In this document: positions 42,077-50,034 of the stretch, one piece after another
Layout of the letters: each line of letters opens with the position of its first letter
Numbering within the stretch: position 1 is the first letter of the stretch
Origin: Pseudomonas sp. dw_358
GTDB taxonomy: Bacteria > Pseudomonadota > Gammaproteobacteria > Pseudomonadales > Pseudomonadaceae
DNA: 64,000 bases
Assembly (NCBI RefSeq): GCF_018449655.1
Contig: NZ_JAAVUX010000017.1
Span: forward strand, 1-64,000
Direction of reading: 5' to 3'
The notes under the pieces: generated by a model
The model's input: the letters and a program-made list of their open reading frames with translations, nothing else
Databases searched by the model: none
What the model was told of the DNA's origin: nothing
Translations under genes and position numbers: made by a program

Positions 42077-42172
42077 GACGTATTCCGCAGGTGTTTATCG
42101 GTGTTTTGAGCGGCAGATACAGAAGGCAGAACGTCGCGTTGTTATAGAGCAAGGCCCACGCGTACCCAGCCT

Positions 42173-42199
42173 CTATCGGCCGAGCCCACTCAGACTTTA
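42173..42199 (-). promoter_or_regulatory. FliA (sigma28) promoter of the dCache chemoreceptor
   Basis: On the minus strand TAAA (42199-42196), exactly 15 bases, then GCCGATAG (42180-42173), an almost perfect match to the flagellar class IV consensus TAAA-N15-GCCGATAA. Confidence 0.8.
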
Positions 42200-42228
42200 G
42201 GTGGCGGTCAGGGTATTGGCGCTGGATT

Positions 42229-43341
42229 TCAGTCGGACAGCGGCAGGGCCACGAGGAACTCGGCGCCACGGGCCCCGTTGCGCACGGTCAGCTCGCCGTC
42301 AAGATCGCCGACGAACGCATGGATCAGGCGGGTGCCCAGGCTGGCTTTCTTTGCCACCAGCGCGCCATTGGGCAGGCCCTTGCCATTGTCGCGCACAGAG
42401 AACTCCAGCCAGTCGTTCTGCCGGTGCAGGGCGACGGCGATGGTGCCTTTCCTGGCCGTGTCGTCGAACGCATGCTTGATGGCGTTGAGCACCAGCTCCA
42501 CCGCCAGCAGGCCGAGGGTGGTGCAGCGTTCGGCGGGCAGGAAAATCCCGGGGTCACTGGACAGCAGCAGCTTGAGGTTCTTGTCCATGGCAAAGGCCTG
42601 GGACAGGTCGGCCACCAGGCTGTCCAGGAACACCGACACGTCCACCTCGTCGCCGCTGTCCTGGGTCTGCTTGAACAGCTTGTGGTGCACCAGGGACATG
42701 GCCCGTACACGTTCCAGCGCCTCGGCGGTGATGGCTCGGGAAGCCGGGTCGGTCATGGAGCGGATCTTCACCGTCAGTACGCCTTCGAGTACATGGAAGG
42801 TGTTCATGACCCGGTGGCTCAGCTCGCGAGACGCCAGCTCGCTGCGTTGCAGGGCAGCGAGGGTGTTCTGCAAGGTGGTGTCGGCAATCGAGCGCTCGAT
42901 CAGCAACGACGCGGTGCTGGCCAGCAGGTCGATGGCCTGCAGCTCCTGCGGAGTCGGTCGGCGCGGGACCTCGTGATAGAGGGCGAAGGTGCCGATGGTC
43001 GCGCCCTTGGCATCCTTCAGTGGCTGTGACCAGCAGGCGGCGATGCCGTGCTGGCGGGCCAACGCCAGAAACGGCGCCCACAAGGGATCGCGGGCCACAT
43101 CGCCGACCACCACCAGCTCGCCGGTGTAGGCCGCCGTGCCGCAAGAGGGCGAATGCGGGCCGATCTCGAAGCCGTGGATAGCCTCGATGTACGTCGCGGC
43201 CAGCCCCGCGGAGGCGCAGTATTTGAGGGTCTTGCGCGTCTCGTCCACCAGGAATATCGCCGCCCGACCACCCAGGTGCTCGCTGCCGGCCTTGGCCAGC
43301 ACCTGCAGGATGCTTTCCAGGCTCTGGCGCGACACCGCCAT
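42229..43341 (-). CDS. GAF-domain sensor histidine kinase (HisKA_2/HWE type)
   Basis: 370 residues with no membrane span. A GAF domain (1-150; IFLVDETRKTLKYCASAGL, CGTAAYTGELVVVGDVARDPLWAPF) is followed by the phosphoacceptor helix SRELSHRVMNTFHVLEG (His about 176) and an HATPase_c domain with ELVLNAIKHAF, VRDNGKGLP and LGTRLIHAF. It is a cytoplasmic kinase of unknown stimulus. Upstream in-frame codons back to a stop near 43500 look like coding sequence (LLLAQRHALE) but offer no ATG, GTG or TTG, so the annotated start may be shorter than the true protein. No response regulator is adjacent. Confidence 0.83.
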   Translation of the reverse strand: MAVSRQSLESILQVLAKAGSEHLGGRAAIFLVDETRKTLKYCASAGLAATYIEAIHGFEIGPHSPSCGTAAYTGELVVVGDVARDPLWAPFLALARQHGIAACWSQPLKDAKGATIGTFALYHEVPRRPTPQELQAIDLLASTASLLIERSIADTTLQNTLAALQRSELASRELSHRVMNTFHVLEGVLTVKIRSMTDPASRAITAEALERVRAMSLVHHKLFKQTQDSGDEVDVSVFLDSLVADLSQAFAMDKNLKLLLSSDPGIFLPAERCTTLGLLAVELVLNAIKHAFDDTARKGTIAVALHRQNDWLEFSVRDNGKGLPNGALVAKKASLGTRLIHAFVGDLDGELTVRNGARGAEFLVALPLSD

Positions 43342-43500
43342 TTCCAGGGCGTGACGTTGCGCCAGTAACAGATGATGCCACTGGGGCGACGGTGTGTGCG
43401 GAACGGGCAGGGCTTCGATGACGACATCCTCGGGCTGACATCTGTTGTCAGAGTAGCGCAGTCGAGGGGCTGGTGTCGTGTCAGCGGTCCAAATGAGGGA

Positions 43501-44667
43501 TCAAGCCCGAACCGCCAGCACCAGCCGCGCCAACATCGCGTCACACCCGTGCAGCTGCTCGACACTGACGAACTCGTCCGGTTTGTGCCCCTGGTCCATG
43601 CTTCCCGGCCCACAGACCACGGTCGGCACGCCAATGGCATCGAACAAACCGCCTTCGGTGCCGAACGCTACCGTGGTGAAGGCTTCGGACCCACTGAACT
43701 GCGCAATCAACTGCGCCGCCTCGCTGCGGGCATCGGTGGCCAGCCCGGGGTACGCCGAGAGTTCGGAGAATTGGATACGGGTGTTGCCGTTTACCGCCTG
43801 CATGCGTGGCAGCACCTGTTCCTGGGCATAGCGCTGCAAGCGCTGGGCGACTTCCAGCGGGTCTTGGGCGGGCAGGGCGCGCACTTCAAAGTCGAAGGTG
43901 CAGTCGGCCGGCACGATGTTCAGCGCCTTGCCACCGCCAATCACCCCGGTCTGCACCGTGCTGTAGGGCGGATCGAAGCGGTTGTCGTGCAGTGCTGGAT
44001 CGCGCAGCTCGCTGCCGATACGCCCCAGTTCGCCGATCAACTCGGCGGCGTACTCGATGGCATTCACCCCCTGCGGTGCGTAGGCCGAATGACAGGCCGC
44101 ACCGTGTACCGCGCAGCGCATCGCCAGTTTGCCCTTGTGCCCCAGCACCGGCTTGAGCTCGGTGGGTTCGCCGATGATGCACAACAGCGGCTTGACCGGC
44201 CGCCGTTCCAGTTCGGCCAGCAGCGAACGCACCCCCAGGCAGCCGACTTCCTCGTCATAGGACAGGGCGATGTGCACCGGCATGCGCAGCGGCTCTGCCA
44301 GCAGCGCTGGCACGGCGGCCAGCACGCAGGCGATATAGCCCTTCATGTCCGCCGTGCCTCGCCCATAGAGGTGGCCGTCCTGCTCAGTCAAGGTGAACGG
44401 CGGCACCGTCCACGGCTGACCGTCCACCGGCACCACATCAGTGTGCCCGGACAGGACAATGCCAGGCACATCCGCCGGCCCCAGGGTGGCGAACAGGTTG
44501 GCCTTGCTGCGTTCTTGATTGAAGATCAGCTCGCAGGCCACGCCCAGGCCGGTCAGGTAATTGCGCACGTAGTCGATCAACTGCAAGTTGGACTCGCGGC
44601 TGGTGGTGTCGAAGCCGATCAGGTCGGCCAGCAGGCTCTGGCTACGGCTCATGGTGGCATTATTCAT
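43501..44667 (-). CDS. argE: Acetylornithine deacetylase-type M20 peptidase
   Basis: 388 residues of the M20A family. Metal ligands are visible in LSGHTDVVPVDG, GRGTADMKGYIA, SYDEEVGCLG and IGEPTELKPVLGHKG, with the final His in PGSMDQGHKPDEFV. It removes an acyl group from N-acyl amino acids such as N2-acetylornithine. The start at 44667 overlaps the end of the DUF1028 gene by eight bases, so the two are coupled. Because Pseudomonas arginine synthesis can use ArgJ, this copy may be a catabolic deacylase and not biosynthetic. Confidence 0.85.
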   Translation of the reverse strand: MNNATMSRSQSLLADLIGFDTTSRESNLQLIDYVRNYLTGLGVACELIFNQERSKANLFATLGPADVPGIVLSGHTDVVPVDGQPWTVPPFTLTEQDGHLYGRGTADMKGYIACVLAAVPALLAEPLRMPVHIALSYDEEVGCLGVRSLLAELERRPVKPLLCIIGEPTELKPVLGHKGKLAMRCAVHGAACHSAYAPQGVNAIEYAAELIGELGRIGSELRDPALHDNRFDPPYSTVQTGVIGGGKALNIVPADCTFDFEVRALPAQDPLEVAQRLQRYAQEQVLPRMQAVNGNTRIQFSELSAYPGLATDARSEAAQLIAQFSGSEAFTTVAFGTEGGLFDAIGVPTVVCGPGSMDQGHKPDEFVSVEQLHGCDAMLARLVLAVRA

Positions 44668-45334
44668 CGCCTGGCACGCCGTAGCTGGGGGCCTTGGTCG
44701 GGTCCAGCGCGCGGATCAGGTAGTCCTGCATCTGCGGGCGGTAGTCATCCCAGAGTCTGGCCAACTGGCCGATAGGGTCCTCATCGGCCCAGTCGACCCG
44801 CAGATCGATGATCGGCCAGGACACATCGCCCACCACCACCAACGCCGCCGAATGCACCGGCCCGGCTTCGCCGCCAGCCGCCACCGCTGCCAGCATCGCC
44901 GCCAGCAGTCGATCAGCCAACGGGCCGCGGGTGGTCTCGAAGCGGTGCACGAGGGTCTCGATCACCGCCCGATCCGCCAGCATGTTGCCGGCGCCGACAC
45001 ACTGCACGCCGGACACCGCGTTGTGAGTGCCCAGGGTCTCGCTGCCGCTGAAATGGGCGCTGTTGCCCAAATGATCCAGCGTGGTGATCTGGCGGAACTG
45101 GCTGTACTCGCTGGCCGCGAGCGCCAGTTCCAGCGCCGAGGCAGGCGCTTGACCCTGCTGCAACAGGTCCAGCACCTGATTGCCCAGCGCCGGCAGGGTA
45201 ATGTTCTGCGTGGACACCGCGCCTACCCCCGGACGCAGCCAAGGGCAGCGGGCGCCTACGGCAATGCTCGAAGAACTGATGGCAATGCCCATCTGCCCGG
45301 TTTCGGCGCAACGGCCGACGATGGAGAACGTCAT
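44660..45334 (-). CDS. DUF1028 (Ntn-hydrolase-like) protein
   Basis: 224 residues forming a whole DUF1028 domain: TFSIVGRCAETGQMGIAISSSSIAVGARCPW at the N-terminus, STQNITLPALGNQVLDLLQQG, and GVQCVGAGNMLADRAVIETL. The family is related to Ntn hydrolases by fold but has no agreed reaction; some members sit beside amidases and peptidases. It is coupled to the ArgE-like deacylase, which suggests action on an N-acylated or peptide-like substrate. Confidence 0.85.
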   Translation of the reverse strand: MTFSIVGRCAETGQMGIAISSSSIAVGARCPWLRPGVGAVSTQNITLPALGNQVLDLLQQGQAPASALELALAASEYSQFRQITTLDHLGNSAHFSGSETLGTHNAVSGVQCVGAGNMLADRAVIETLVHRFETTRGPLADRLLAAMLAAVAAGGEAGPVHSAALVVVGDVSWPIIDLRVDWADEDPIGQLARLWDDYRPQMQDYLIRALDPTKAPSYGVPGDE

Positions 45335-45456
45335 GGTGGGAGGGTCCTTGAGATGTGGATCATGACGCCATCATGCCGCGTGGGGTGGCAGGGTGTAAGT
45401 CGGATTTCTTGTGGGCTTGGTTAAGTAAATCCTTGCCAGACCCCCACCTGTGACCC

Positions 45457-46131
45457 TCACGAAAAACTGGCAATTTCATCCAGATGATTCAGCAAATCCA
45501 GCGGATCGTCATACACTCGCAACGCCCCGGCCCGCTCCAGCTCACTGACGTCATAGCCACCCGACAACAACCCGATCCCGGTGGCCTTGCAGCGCCGCGC
45601 CGCCAGCATGTCCCAGATCGCATCACCCACCACCAGGCACTCCTCGATCGGTACGGCCATCTTCTTGGCGGCCGCCAGAAACAGGCTCGGGTCTGGCTTG
45701 CCCGCCTTGGCGTCGTTGCGGGTGATTAACGGGATTTTGTCCGCGTCCAGCCCCAGCGCCTTGAGGTTGATCTGCGCCGTGGCCATCTCGCCGCTGGTGG
45801 CGATGCACCAGTTGACCTTCTCCTTGCTCAACGTCTCCAGCAACTCCCCGGCGCCGGGCAGGGCAATGATCTGGCCCTGCAACTGTTCATAGGCCTCGCC
45901 ATGCCGCTTGGCCAGGCGTTTGGCCTGGGCGTCGCTGATGTCGACACCGGTTTCCCGGGACAGGTTTTTCAGCATCAGGCCGCCACTCATGCCGATCTTG
46001 CGGTGGATGCGCCACATGGCCAGGGGGATCTTTTCGGCGTCGAGGGCCTGTTTCCAGGCGGCGACATTTTGGTAGACGCTGTCGGTGAGGGTGCCGTCGA
46101 GGTCGAAGATGAAGGAGGTTTGGGTGTGCAT
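45457..46131 (-). CDS. HAD-family phosphatase (phosphoglycolate phosphatase/beta-PGM-like)
   Basis: 224 residues. All HAD motifs are present: FIFDLDGTLTDS (motif I with both aspartates), IATSGE (motif II), KAGKPDPSLFL (motif III lysine) and VVGDAIWDMLAARRC (motif IV). A helical cap of type C1 follows motif I. The substrate is not clear; sugar phosphates or phosphoglycolate are typical. A nested inverted repeat lies just upstream of its ATG and could form a leader RNA hairpin. It has no obvious operon partner. Confidence 0.85.
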   Translation of the reverse strand: MHTQTSFIFDLDGTLTDSVYQNVAAWKQALDAEKIPLAMWRIHRKIGMSGGLMLKNLSRETGVDISDAQAKRLAKRHGEAYEQLQGQIIALPGAGELLETLSKEKVNWCIATSGEMATAQINLKALGLDADKIPLITRNDAKAGKPDPSLFLAAAKKMAVPIEECLVVGDAIWDMLAARRCKATGIGLLSGGYDVSELERAGALRVYDDPLDLLNHLDEIASFS

Positions 46132-46139
46132 GGGGGTGT

Positions 46140-46200
46140 CCGTCAGCGGGTTATAGCCATCAGAGCACAGGTTCAGGTCAGGGTTCTGATGGACTGACGG
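46140..46200 (-). other. Nested inverted repeat in the HAD gene leader
   Basis: Outer arms CCGTCAG/CTGACGG (46140-46146 and 46194-46200) and inner arms CCATCAGA/TCTGATGG (46157-46164 and 46185-46192) enclose a 20-base loop. On the transcript the distal arm ends eight bases before the ATG, placing the only purine-rich GG of the leader in a stem. The remaining 165 bases up to the AraC gene show nothing recognisable. Confidence 0.6.
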
Positions 46201-46366
46201 GGGGAGTCACTGAAGGGTTGCTGAACAGCATGAGTGCTGACCAGAGCCCTGCCACCGCTGCCTGAACGTTCACTTTCATTCTTTCGAGTCAGTGATAACG
46301 TTAATGGCCAGTTGCCACGCTTGCGTCGACTTAAGCAGGTATGCCCTGGCAGGTACTCCCTGATAG

Positions 46367-47257
46367 TCAGACACGCTCATACCGCGTCGGCGCCACCCCC
46401 ACATGCCGGGTAAACGCCACACTGAACGCACTCGCCGAGCTGTACCCGACCTGCTCGGCCACTTGCGCCAGCCGCACGTCCTTGCTTCGCAGCAGGTTCT
46501 TGGCCAGCGCCATGCGCCACGTCAGCAGGTACATCATCGGCGGCATGCCGACGGCGCGGTTGAAGCGTTCGAAGAAAGCCGAGCGGGAGAGGGCCGCGTG
46601 GCGGGCCAGTTCGGCGACGGTCCAGGGCTGGGTCGGGGCGGTGTGGATTTCGCGAATGGCGGCGGCCAGGCGCGGGTCGGCCAGGCCTTGCAGCAGGCCC
46701 TGGGTACCGGCGACCCCGGCACTGGCGCGCAGGGCTTCGATGAACAGGACTTCCAGCAGCCGGGTAAGGACTTCTTCCCGGGCCGGGCGCTGGCCCCGGG
46801 ACTCTTCGCCGAGCAGTTGTACCAGGGTCGACAGCCGCGGATTGCCGCGCACATGGACCACGTCCGGCAGCAGCGAGACCAGCAGGGCAGCGTCCGGCGA
46901 GGCGAAGGCGCAGTGGCCGACGAGCATGCGGACTTCCTCAAGCCCCTCGAGGTCGCCGAGGCGGAACTCACCGTTGGGCAATTGCACGGGCTGGGTGCTC
47001 AGCGCTTCAGGGGGCGGTGGGGAGCTGAACAGGTCAGAGCCATTGGGGGCGGGGATCAGGACGAAGTCCCCGGCGTGCAGGTCTATCGAGTGCTGGTCAT
47101 GCACGCTCAAGCCACAACTGCCCTCTAGCAGCACGGTGTAGAAAGGCTGACCTTCCAGGCGCCGCCGCACCCGCCAGGGGCCCGAGGCGGTCACCGTCTT
47201 GGAATAGCGCGCACTGGGTTGCAGCAAGGCGACGACCTCAGCAAGAGGATCCGTCAT
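46367..47257 (-). CDS. AraC-family regulator with cupin_6 sensor
   Basis: About 296 residues from the ATG at 47257; an upstream TTG start adds 15 residues and is less likely. The N-terminal AraC_binding_2/cupin_6 domain (SGPWRVRRRLEGQPFYTVLLEG, SIDLHAGDFVLIPAPNG) is followed by the double HTH (WTVAELARHAALSRSAFFERF and VRLAQVAEQVGYSSASAFSVA). Such regulators are usually divergent from a short-chain dehydrogenase or oxidoreductase that they control. Here only the first codons of that SDR remain, so this gene has probably lost its neighbouring target. Confidence 0.88.
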   Translation of the reverse strand: MTDPLAEVVALLQPSARYSKTVTASGPWRVRRRLEGQPFYTVLLEGSCGLSVHDQHSIDLHAGDFVLIPAPNGSDLFSSPPPPEALSTQPVQLPNGEFRLGDLEGLEEVRMLVGHCAFASPDAALLVSLLPDVVHVRGNPRLSTLVQLLGEESRGQRPAREEVLTRLLEVLFIEALRASAGVAGTQGLLQGLADPRLAAAIREIHTAPTQPWTVAELARHAALSRSAFFERFNRAVGMPPMMYLLTWRMALAKNLLRSKDVRLAQVAEQVGYSSASAFSVAFTRHVGVAPTRYERV

Positions 47258-47290
47258 GATGGGACGCTCGCGAATGAAAGACGGGCATTT

Positions 47291-47304
47291 GATTGTAGTC
47301 AATC
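47291..47304. promoter_or_regulatory. Palindrome between araC-type gene and SDR remnant
   Basis: GATTG-TAGT-CAATC, a perfect 5-4-5 inverted repeat in the 98-base divergent spacer, a plausible operator of the former SDR promoter. Confidence 0.4.
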
Positions 47305-47355
47305 CTGCGCGGGGGCTCTATCTTTTCCTGAGCACCCTCACCCAGGAAAGAAACA

Positions 47356-47400
47356 ATGAAAACTGCACTGATCACCGGCTGTTCGTCAGGCTTCGGGCTT
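47356..47400 (+). pseudogene. 5' remnant of a short-chain dehydrogenase gene
   Basis: An AGGAAAG ribosome site is followed by ATG and codons for MKTALITGCSSGFGLA, the exact start of a classical SDR with the TGxxxGfG cofactor motif. After about codon 15 the similarity stops, and the frame runs on as the antisense of the ABC ATPase 3' end with no SDR sequence. The gene is therefore truncated by a deletion or recombination whose junction lies near 47397-47430. The stump is divergent from the AraC regulator, as an intact SDR normally is. Confidence 0.75.
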
Positions 47401-47429
47401 GCTCCCATGGGCGGACCCAAGCCTCAAGG

Positions 47430-48221
47430 TCAACCTGTCGGAGCAGGGCTCGCCCGCAAGGGCGTCACCTCGGTGGTGCGCGCCAGATACCGTGCATATT
47501 TTTCGACAAACTTGCGCGTACGCTCATGCTGCGGCCGCCGGAAGATCTGGTCCGGCGGCCCTTGTTCGATGATTTGCCCTTGATCCATGAAGATCACCCG
47601 GTCGGCCACTTCGAAGGCAAACTCCATTTCGTGGGTGACCACCAGCATGGTCATGCGCTGTTCGGCCAGCGTGCGCATCAGGCCCAGCACCTCATCGACG
47701 CGTTCCGGGTCCAGCGCTGAAGTGGGCTCGTCGAACAGGATCACCCGAGGGTCCAGGGCCAACGCACGGGCGATGCCGACCCTTTGTTGCTGCCCACCGG
47801 ACAGCGCCACCGGGTAAGCGTCAGCCTTGTCGGCCAGGCCCACGGCGGCCAGGTGCTGGCGGGCTTTGGCGGTGGCGTCGGCGTTGGACAGGCCGCGCGT
47901 CAGGCGCAGCGGTTCGCTGATGTTGCGCAGGGCGCTGTAGTGGCGAAACAGGTTGTAGTGCTGGAAGACCATGGCGCTTTTGCGGCGCAGGGCCAAGGCG
48001 TCGGCTTCGCTGATGTGCGGGGCGGTGACGTGGGCGCCGTCGATCGCGAGGGTGCCCTGTTGCGGCATTTCCAACAGGTTGAGGCAGCGCAGCAGGGTGG
48101 ACTTCCCCGAGCCCGACGGCCCGATAATGGCCACCACTTCACCCTCGCTGACGCTCAGGTCCAGCCCGCTCAGAATCGGTTGTTGCCCGTAGGCCTTGTG
48201 CAGGTTGCGCAGTTCGATCAT
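47430..48221 (-). CDS. Amino-acid ABC transporter ATPase (GlnQ/TcyC-like)
   Basis: 263 residues. Walker A GPSGSGKSTLLRCLNLLE, signature LSGGQQQRVGIARALAL, Walker B VILFDEP and the H-loop VVTHEMEFA are typical of polar-amino-acid importers. The C-terminal tail after KYARYLARTT is unusually long and borders the SDR truncation junction. It is the last gene of a seven-gene operon and starts three bases after the permease gene ends. Confidence 0.9.
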   Translation of the reverse strand: MIELRNLHKAYGQQPILSGLDLSVSEGEVVAIIGPSGSGKSTLLRCLNLLEMPQQGTLAIDGAHVTAPHISEADALALRRKSAMVFQHYNLFRHYSALRNISEPLRLTRGLSNADATAKARQHLAAVGLADKADAYPVALSGGQQQRVGIARALALDPRVILFDEPTSALDPERVDEVLGLMRTLAEQRMTMLVVTHEMEFAFEVADRVIFMDQGQIIEQGPPDQIFRRPQHERTRKFVEKYARYLARTTEVTPLRASPAPTG

Positions 48222-48224
48222 GGC

Positions 48225-48899
48225 TCAGTTCCGCCGATAGGGTTGGCTGACCCGGCGCTCCAGCCGGGACTGTCCGTAGGAAAACGCGGCGGTGACGACC
48301 CAGTAGATCAGGCCCACCGCCAGGTAAGCTTCGAGGAAGTTGTAGCTGGCTGCCGCCATGATCTTGGCTTGGGCGAACATGTCCACCACGCCGATGGTGA
48401 AGGCCAGGGAGGTGTCCTTGAGGATCATGATAAAAAACGTCCCCGCCGGCGGAATGGCAATGCGCGCCGCCTGGGGCAGCACCACCTGCCACAGCGCCTG
48501 GCGCCGGGTCATGCTCACCGACAGCGCCGCTTCGTACTGACCCGGCTCCACCGCCATCAGGGCGCTGCGAAACACCTCCGACAGGTAGGCCGCGTTGCGA
48601 ATGCTCAGCGCCAGGATCACGGCGGTCATGGCGTTCATGGCGCTGAGGGCCGGAACCAGCTGCGGCAGGCCGAAATACAGGATGAAGATCTGCACCAGCG
48701 ACGGCACGCCACGAAAGAACGAGATGAGCACCAGCACGATCGGGTACAGCATGACGACGCGGCGATGGATCACGGCGGCAAAGCCCAGGCCCACGACGAC
48801 GGCCAGAATGAATGACAGCACGCCGATGAACAGCACCACCGGCAGGTACTTGAGCAGCTCCGGGATGATCCCCAGCATGTAGGCAAAATCAAAGTGCAT
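48225..48899 (-). CDS. Amino-acid ABC transporter permease
   Basis: About 224 residues from the ATG at 48899. It has five or six spans of the HisM/GlnP type, with the coupling motif LSVSMTRRQALWQVVLPQAAR and SFFRGVPSLVQIFILYFGLP. It should work as a homodimer, since only one permease gene is present, together with the ATPase and the lipoprotein encoded upstream. It overlaps the flavin oxidase gene by 11 bases, indicating translational coupling. Confidence 0.9.
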   Translation of the reverse strand: MHFDFAYMLGIIPELLKYLPVVLFIGVLSFILAVVVGLGFAAVIHRRVVMLYPIVLVLISFFRGVPSLVQIFILYFGLPQLVPALSAMNAMTAVILALSIRNAAYLSEVFRSALMAVEPGQYEAALSVSMTRRQALWQVVLPQAARIAIPPAGTFFIMILKDTSLAFTIGVVDMFAQAKIMAAASYNFLEAYLAVGLIYWVVTAAFSYGQSRLERRVSQPYRRN

Positions 48900-50034
48900 G
48901 AGCGCTCCCGTTGCAGATCGCCAGCCGCTCCAGGGCGAACTCACCTACGGCCAGGCCGGGCGCTTGCTCGCGCAGCAGCTGGCAGGCGATTTCACCGATG
49001 GCCGGGGCCAGCTTGAAGCCGTGGCCGGAAAAGCCGCCGATCACCAGCAGCCGATCCTCGCCGGGCAGGTGGCCGATGACGCAGTGGCGGTCCGGGCTGA
49101 ACGCATCCAGGTGACCGCTGGTGCGCACCGGGTCGGGGTCCAGGCCGCTCAGGAAGGTGTGGATGACGTGACGGGTTTCGGCCAGTTCGTGCTCGCTGAT
49201 CTGGCTGTCGAAAGCATTGACGTCTTCCACCACGGGACCGGGCGTGCTGATGCCGATCTTGACCATGCTGCCTTCGACGCTGGGCACGCCGAAGCTGAAA
49301 TAACCCTGGCTGCGACGGGTGAAGATCGGAAAGCGCTCGGGCGCGAACGCGGCGATGTCACGGGCCGGAAACCACGACAGGATCAGTTTGCGCGCGTACA
49401 GCGAACCGCCCAGTTGCGGCAGCAGGTGGTCGACCCAGGCACCGGCAGTGACCAATACCTTGTCGAAGCGCCGTTCGCTGCCGTCGATGCGCAGCCAGGC
49501 GCCGTCGCCGCGCTGTTCGATGGCCTCGACCCGGGTATGCCCGTGCAGGTTCGCGCCCAGGTCGGTGGCCCGGCGCAGAGCGGCACTTACGGCCAGCTCC
49601 GGGCGCAGGAAGCCGGACTCTCGATCCAGGATCACCACTTCCTGAGGGTCGAAGCGGTGCTGCGGGAAACGCTGGCGGGCGTCTTCGATATCCAGTACTT
49701 GATGCTCGATGTCGAACTGCTGAATGCTCTCCAGCACCTTCGCGATGGCCTCGTCACCCGGATGGCCGATGGTCAGGCCGCCGTTGAGCTGCAACAGGTT
49801 GGACGCGGTCTGGCTTTCCAGCTCGCGCCACAGCTGCCGTGAGCGCTTGAGCAGCGGCACATACTGCGGGCCTTCTTTATAGGCGGTGCGAAACAGCCGG
49901 CTTTCACCGCCCACCCCACCCCGGGCATGGGCCAGGCCGAACTGTTCGTAGCCTTCCACGTGCACCCCGGCCTGGGCCAGTTGCCAGGCGGCCATGCTGC
50001 CCATGGCGCCGAGCCCGACGATGGCGACTTTCAT
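48889..50034 (-). CDS. FAD-dependent amine/amino-acid oxidase (SolA/sarcosine oxidase-like)
   Basis: About 381 residues from the ATG at 50034; longer in-frame starts give a nonsense Arg-rich leader. The dinucleotide fold VAIVGLGAMGSMAAWQLAQAG opens the DAO family. HARGGVGGESRLFRTAY and IGGFSGHGFKLAPAIGE place it with monomeric sarcosine oxidase and N-methyltryptophan oxidase (MTOX). A cysteine for covalent FAD is not at the usual KLAP-adjacent position, so attachment may be non-covalent. It probably oxidises a secondary amine or amino acid brought in by the cotranscribed importer. Confidence 0.85.
   Translation of the reverse strand: MKVAIVGLGAMGSMAAWQLAQAGVHVEGYEQFGLAHARGGVGGESRLFRTAYKEGPQYVPLLKRSRQLWRELESQTASNLLQLNGGLTIGHPGDEAIAKVLESIQQFDIEHQVLDIEDARQRFPQHRFDPQEVVILDRESGFLRPELAVSAALRRATDLGANLHGHTRVEAIEQRGDGAWLRIDGSERRFDKVLVTAGAWVDHLLPQLGGSLYARKLILSWFPARDIAAFAPERFPIFTRRSQGYFSFGVPSVEGSMVKIGISTPGPVVEDVNAFDSQISEHELAETRHVIHTFLSGLDPDPVRTSGHLDAFSPDRHCVIGHLPGEDRLLVIGGFSGHGFKLAPAIGEIACQLLREQAPGLAVGEFALERLAICNGSAHAL

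Noticed and set aside
47356..47583. A 75-codon frame starting with the SDR-like MKTALITGC
   Set aside because: Only the first 15 codons look like a protein; the rest is antisense to the ABC ATPase, so it is a remnant and not a functional small protein.
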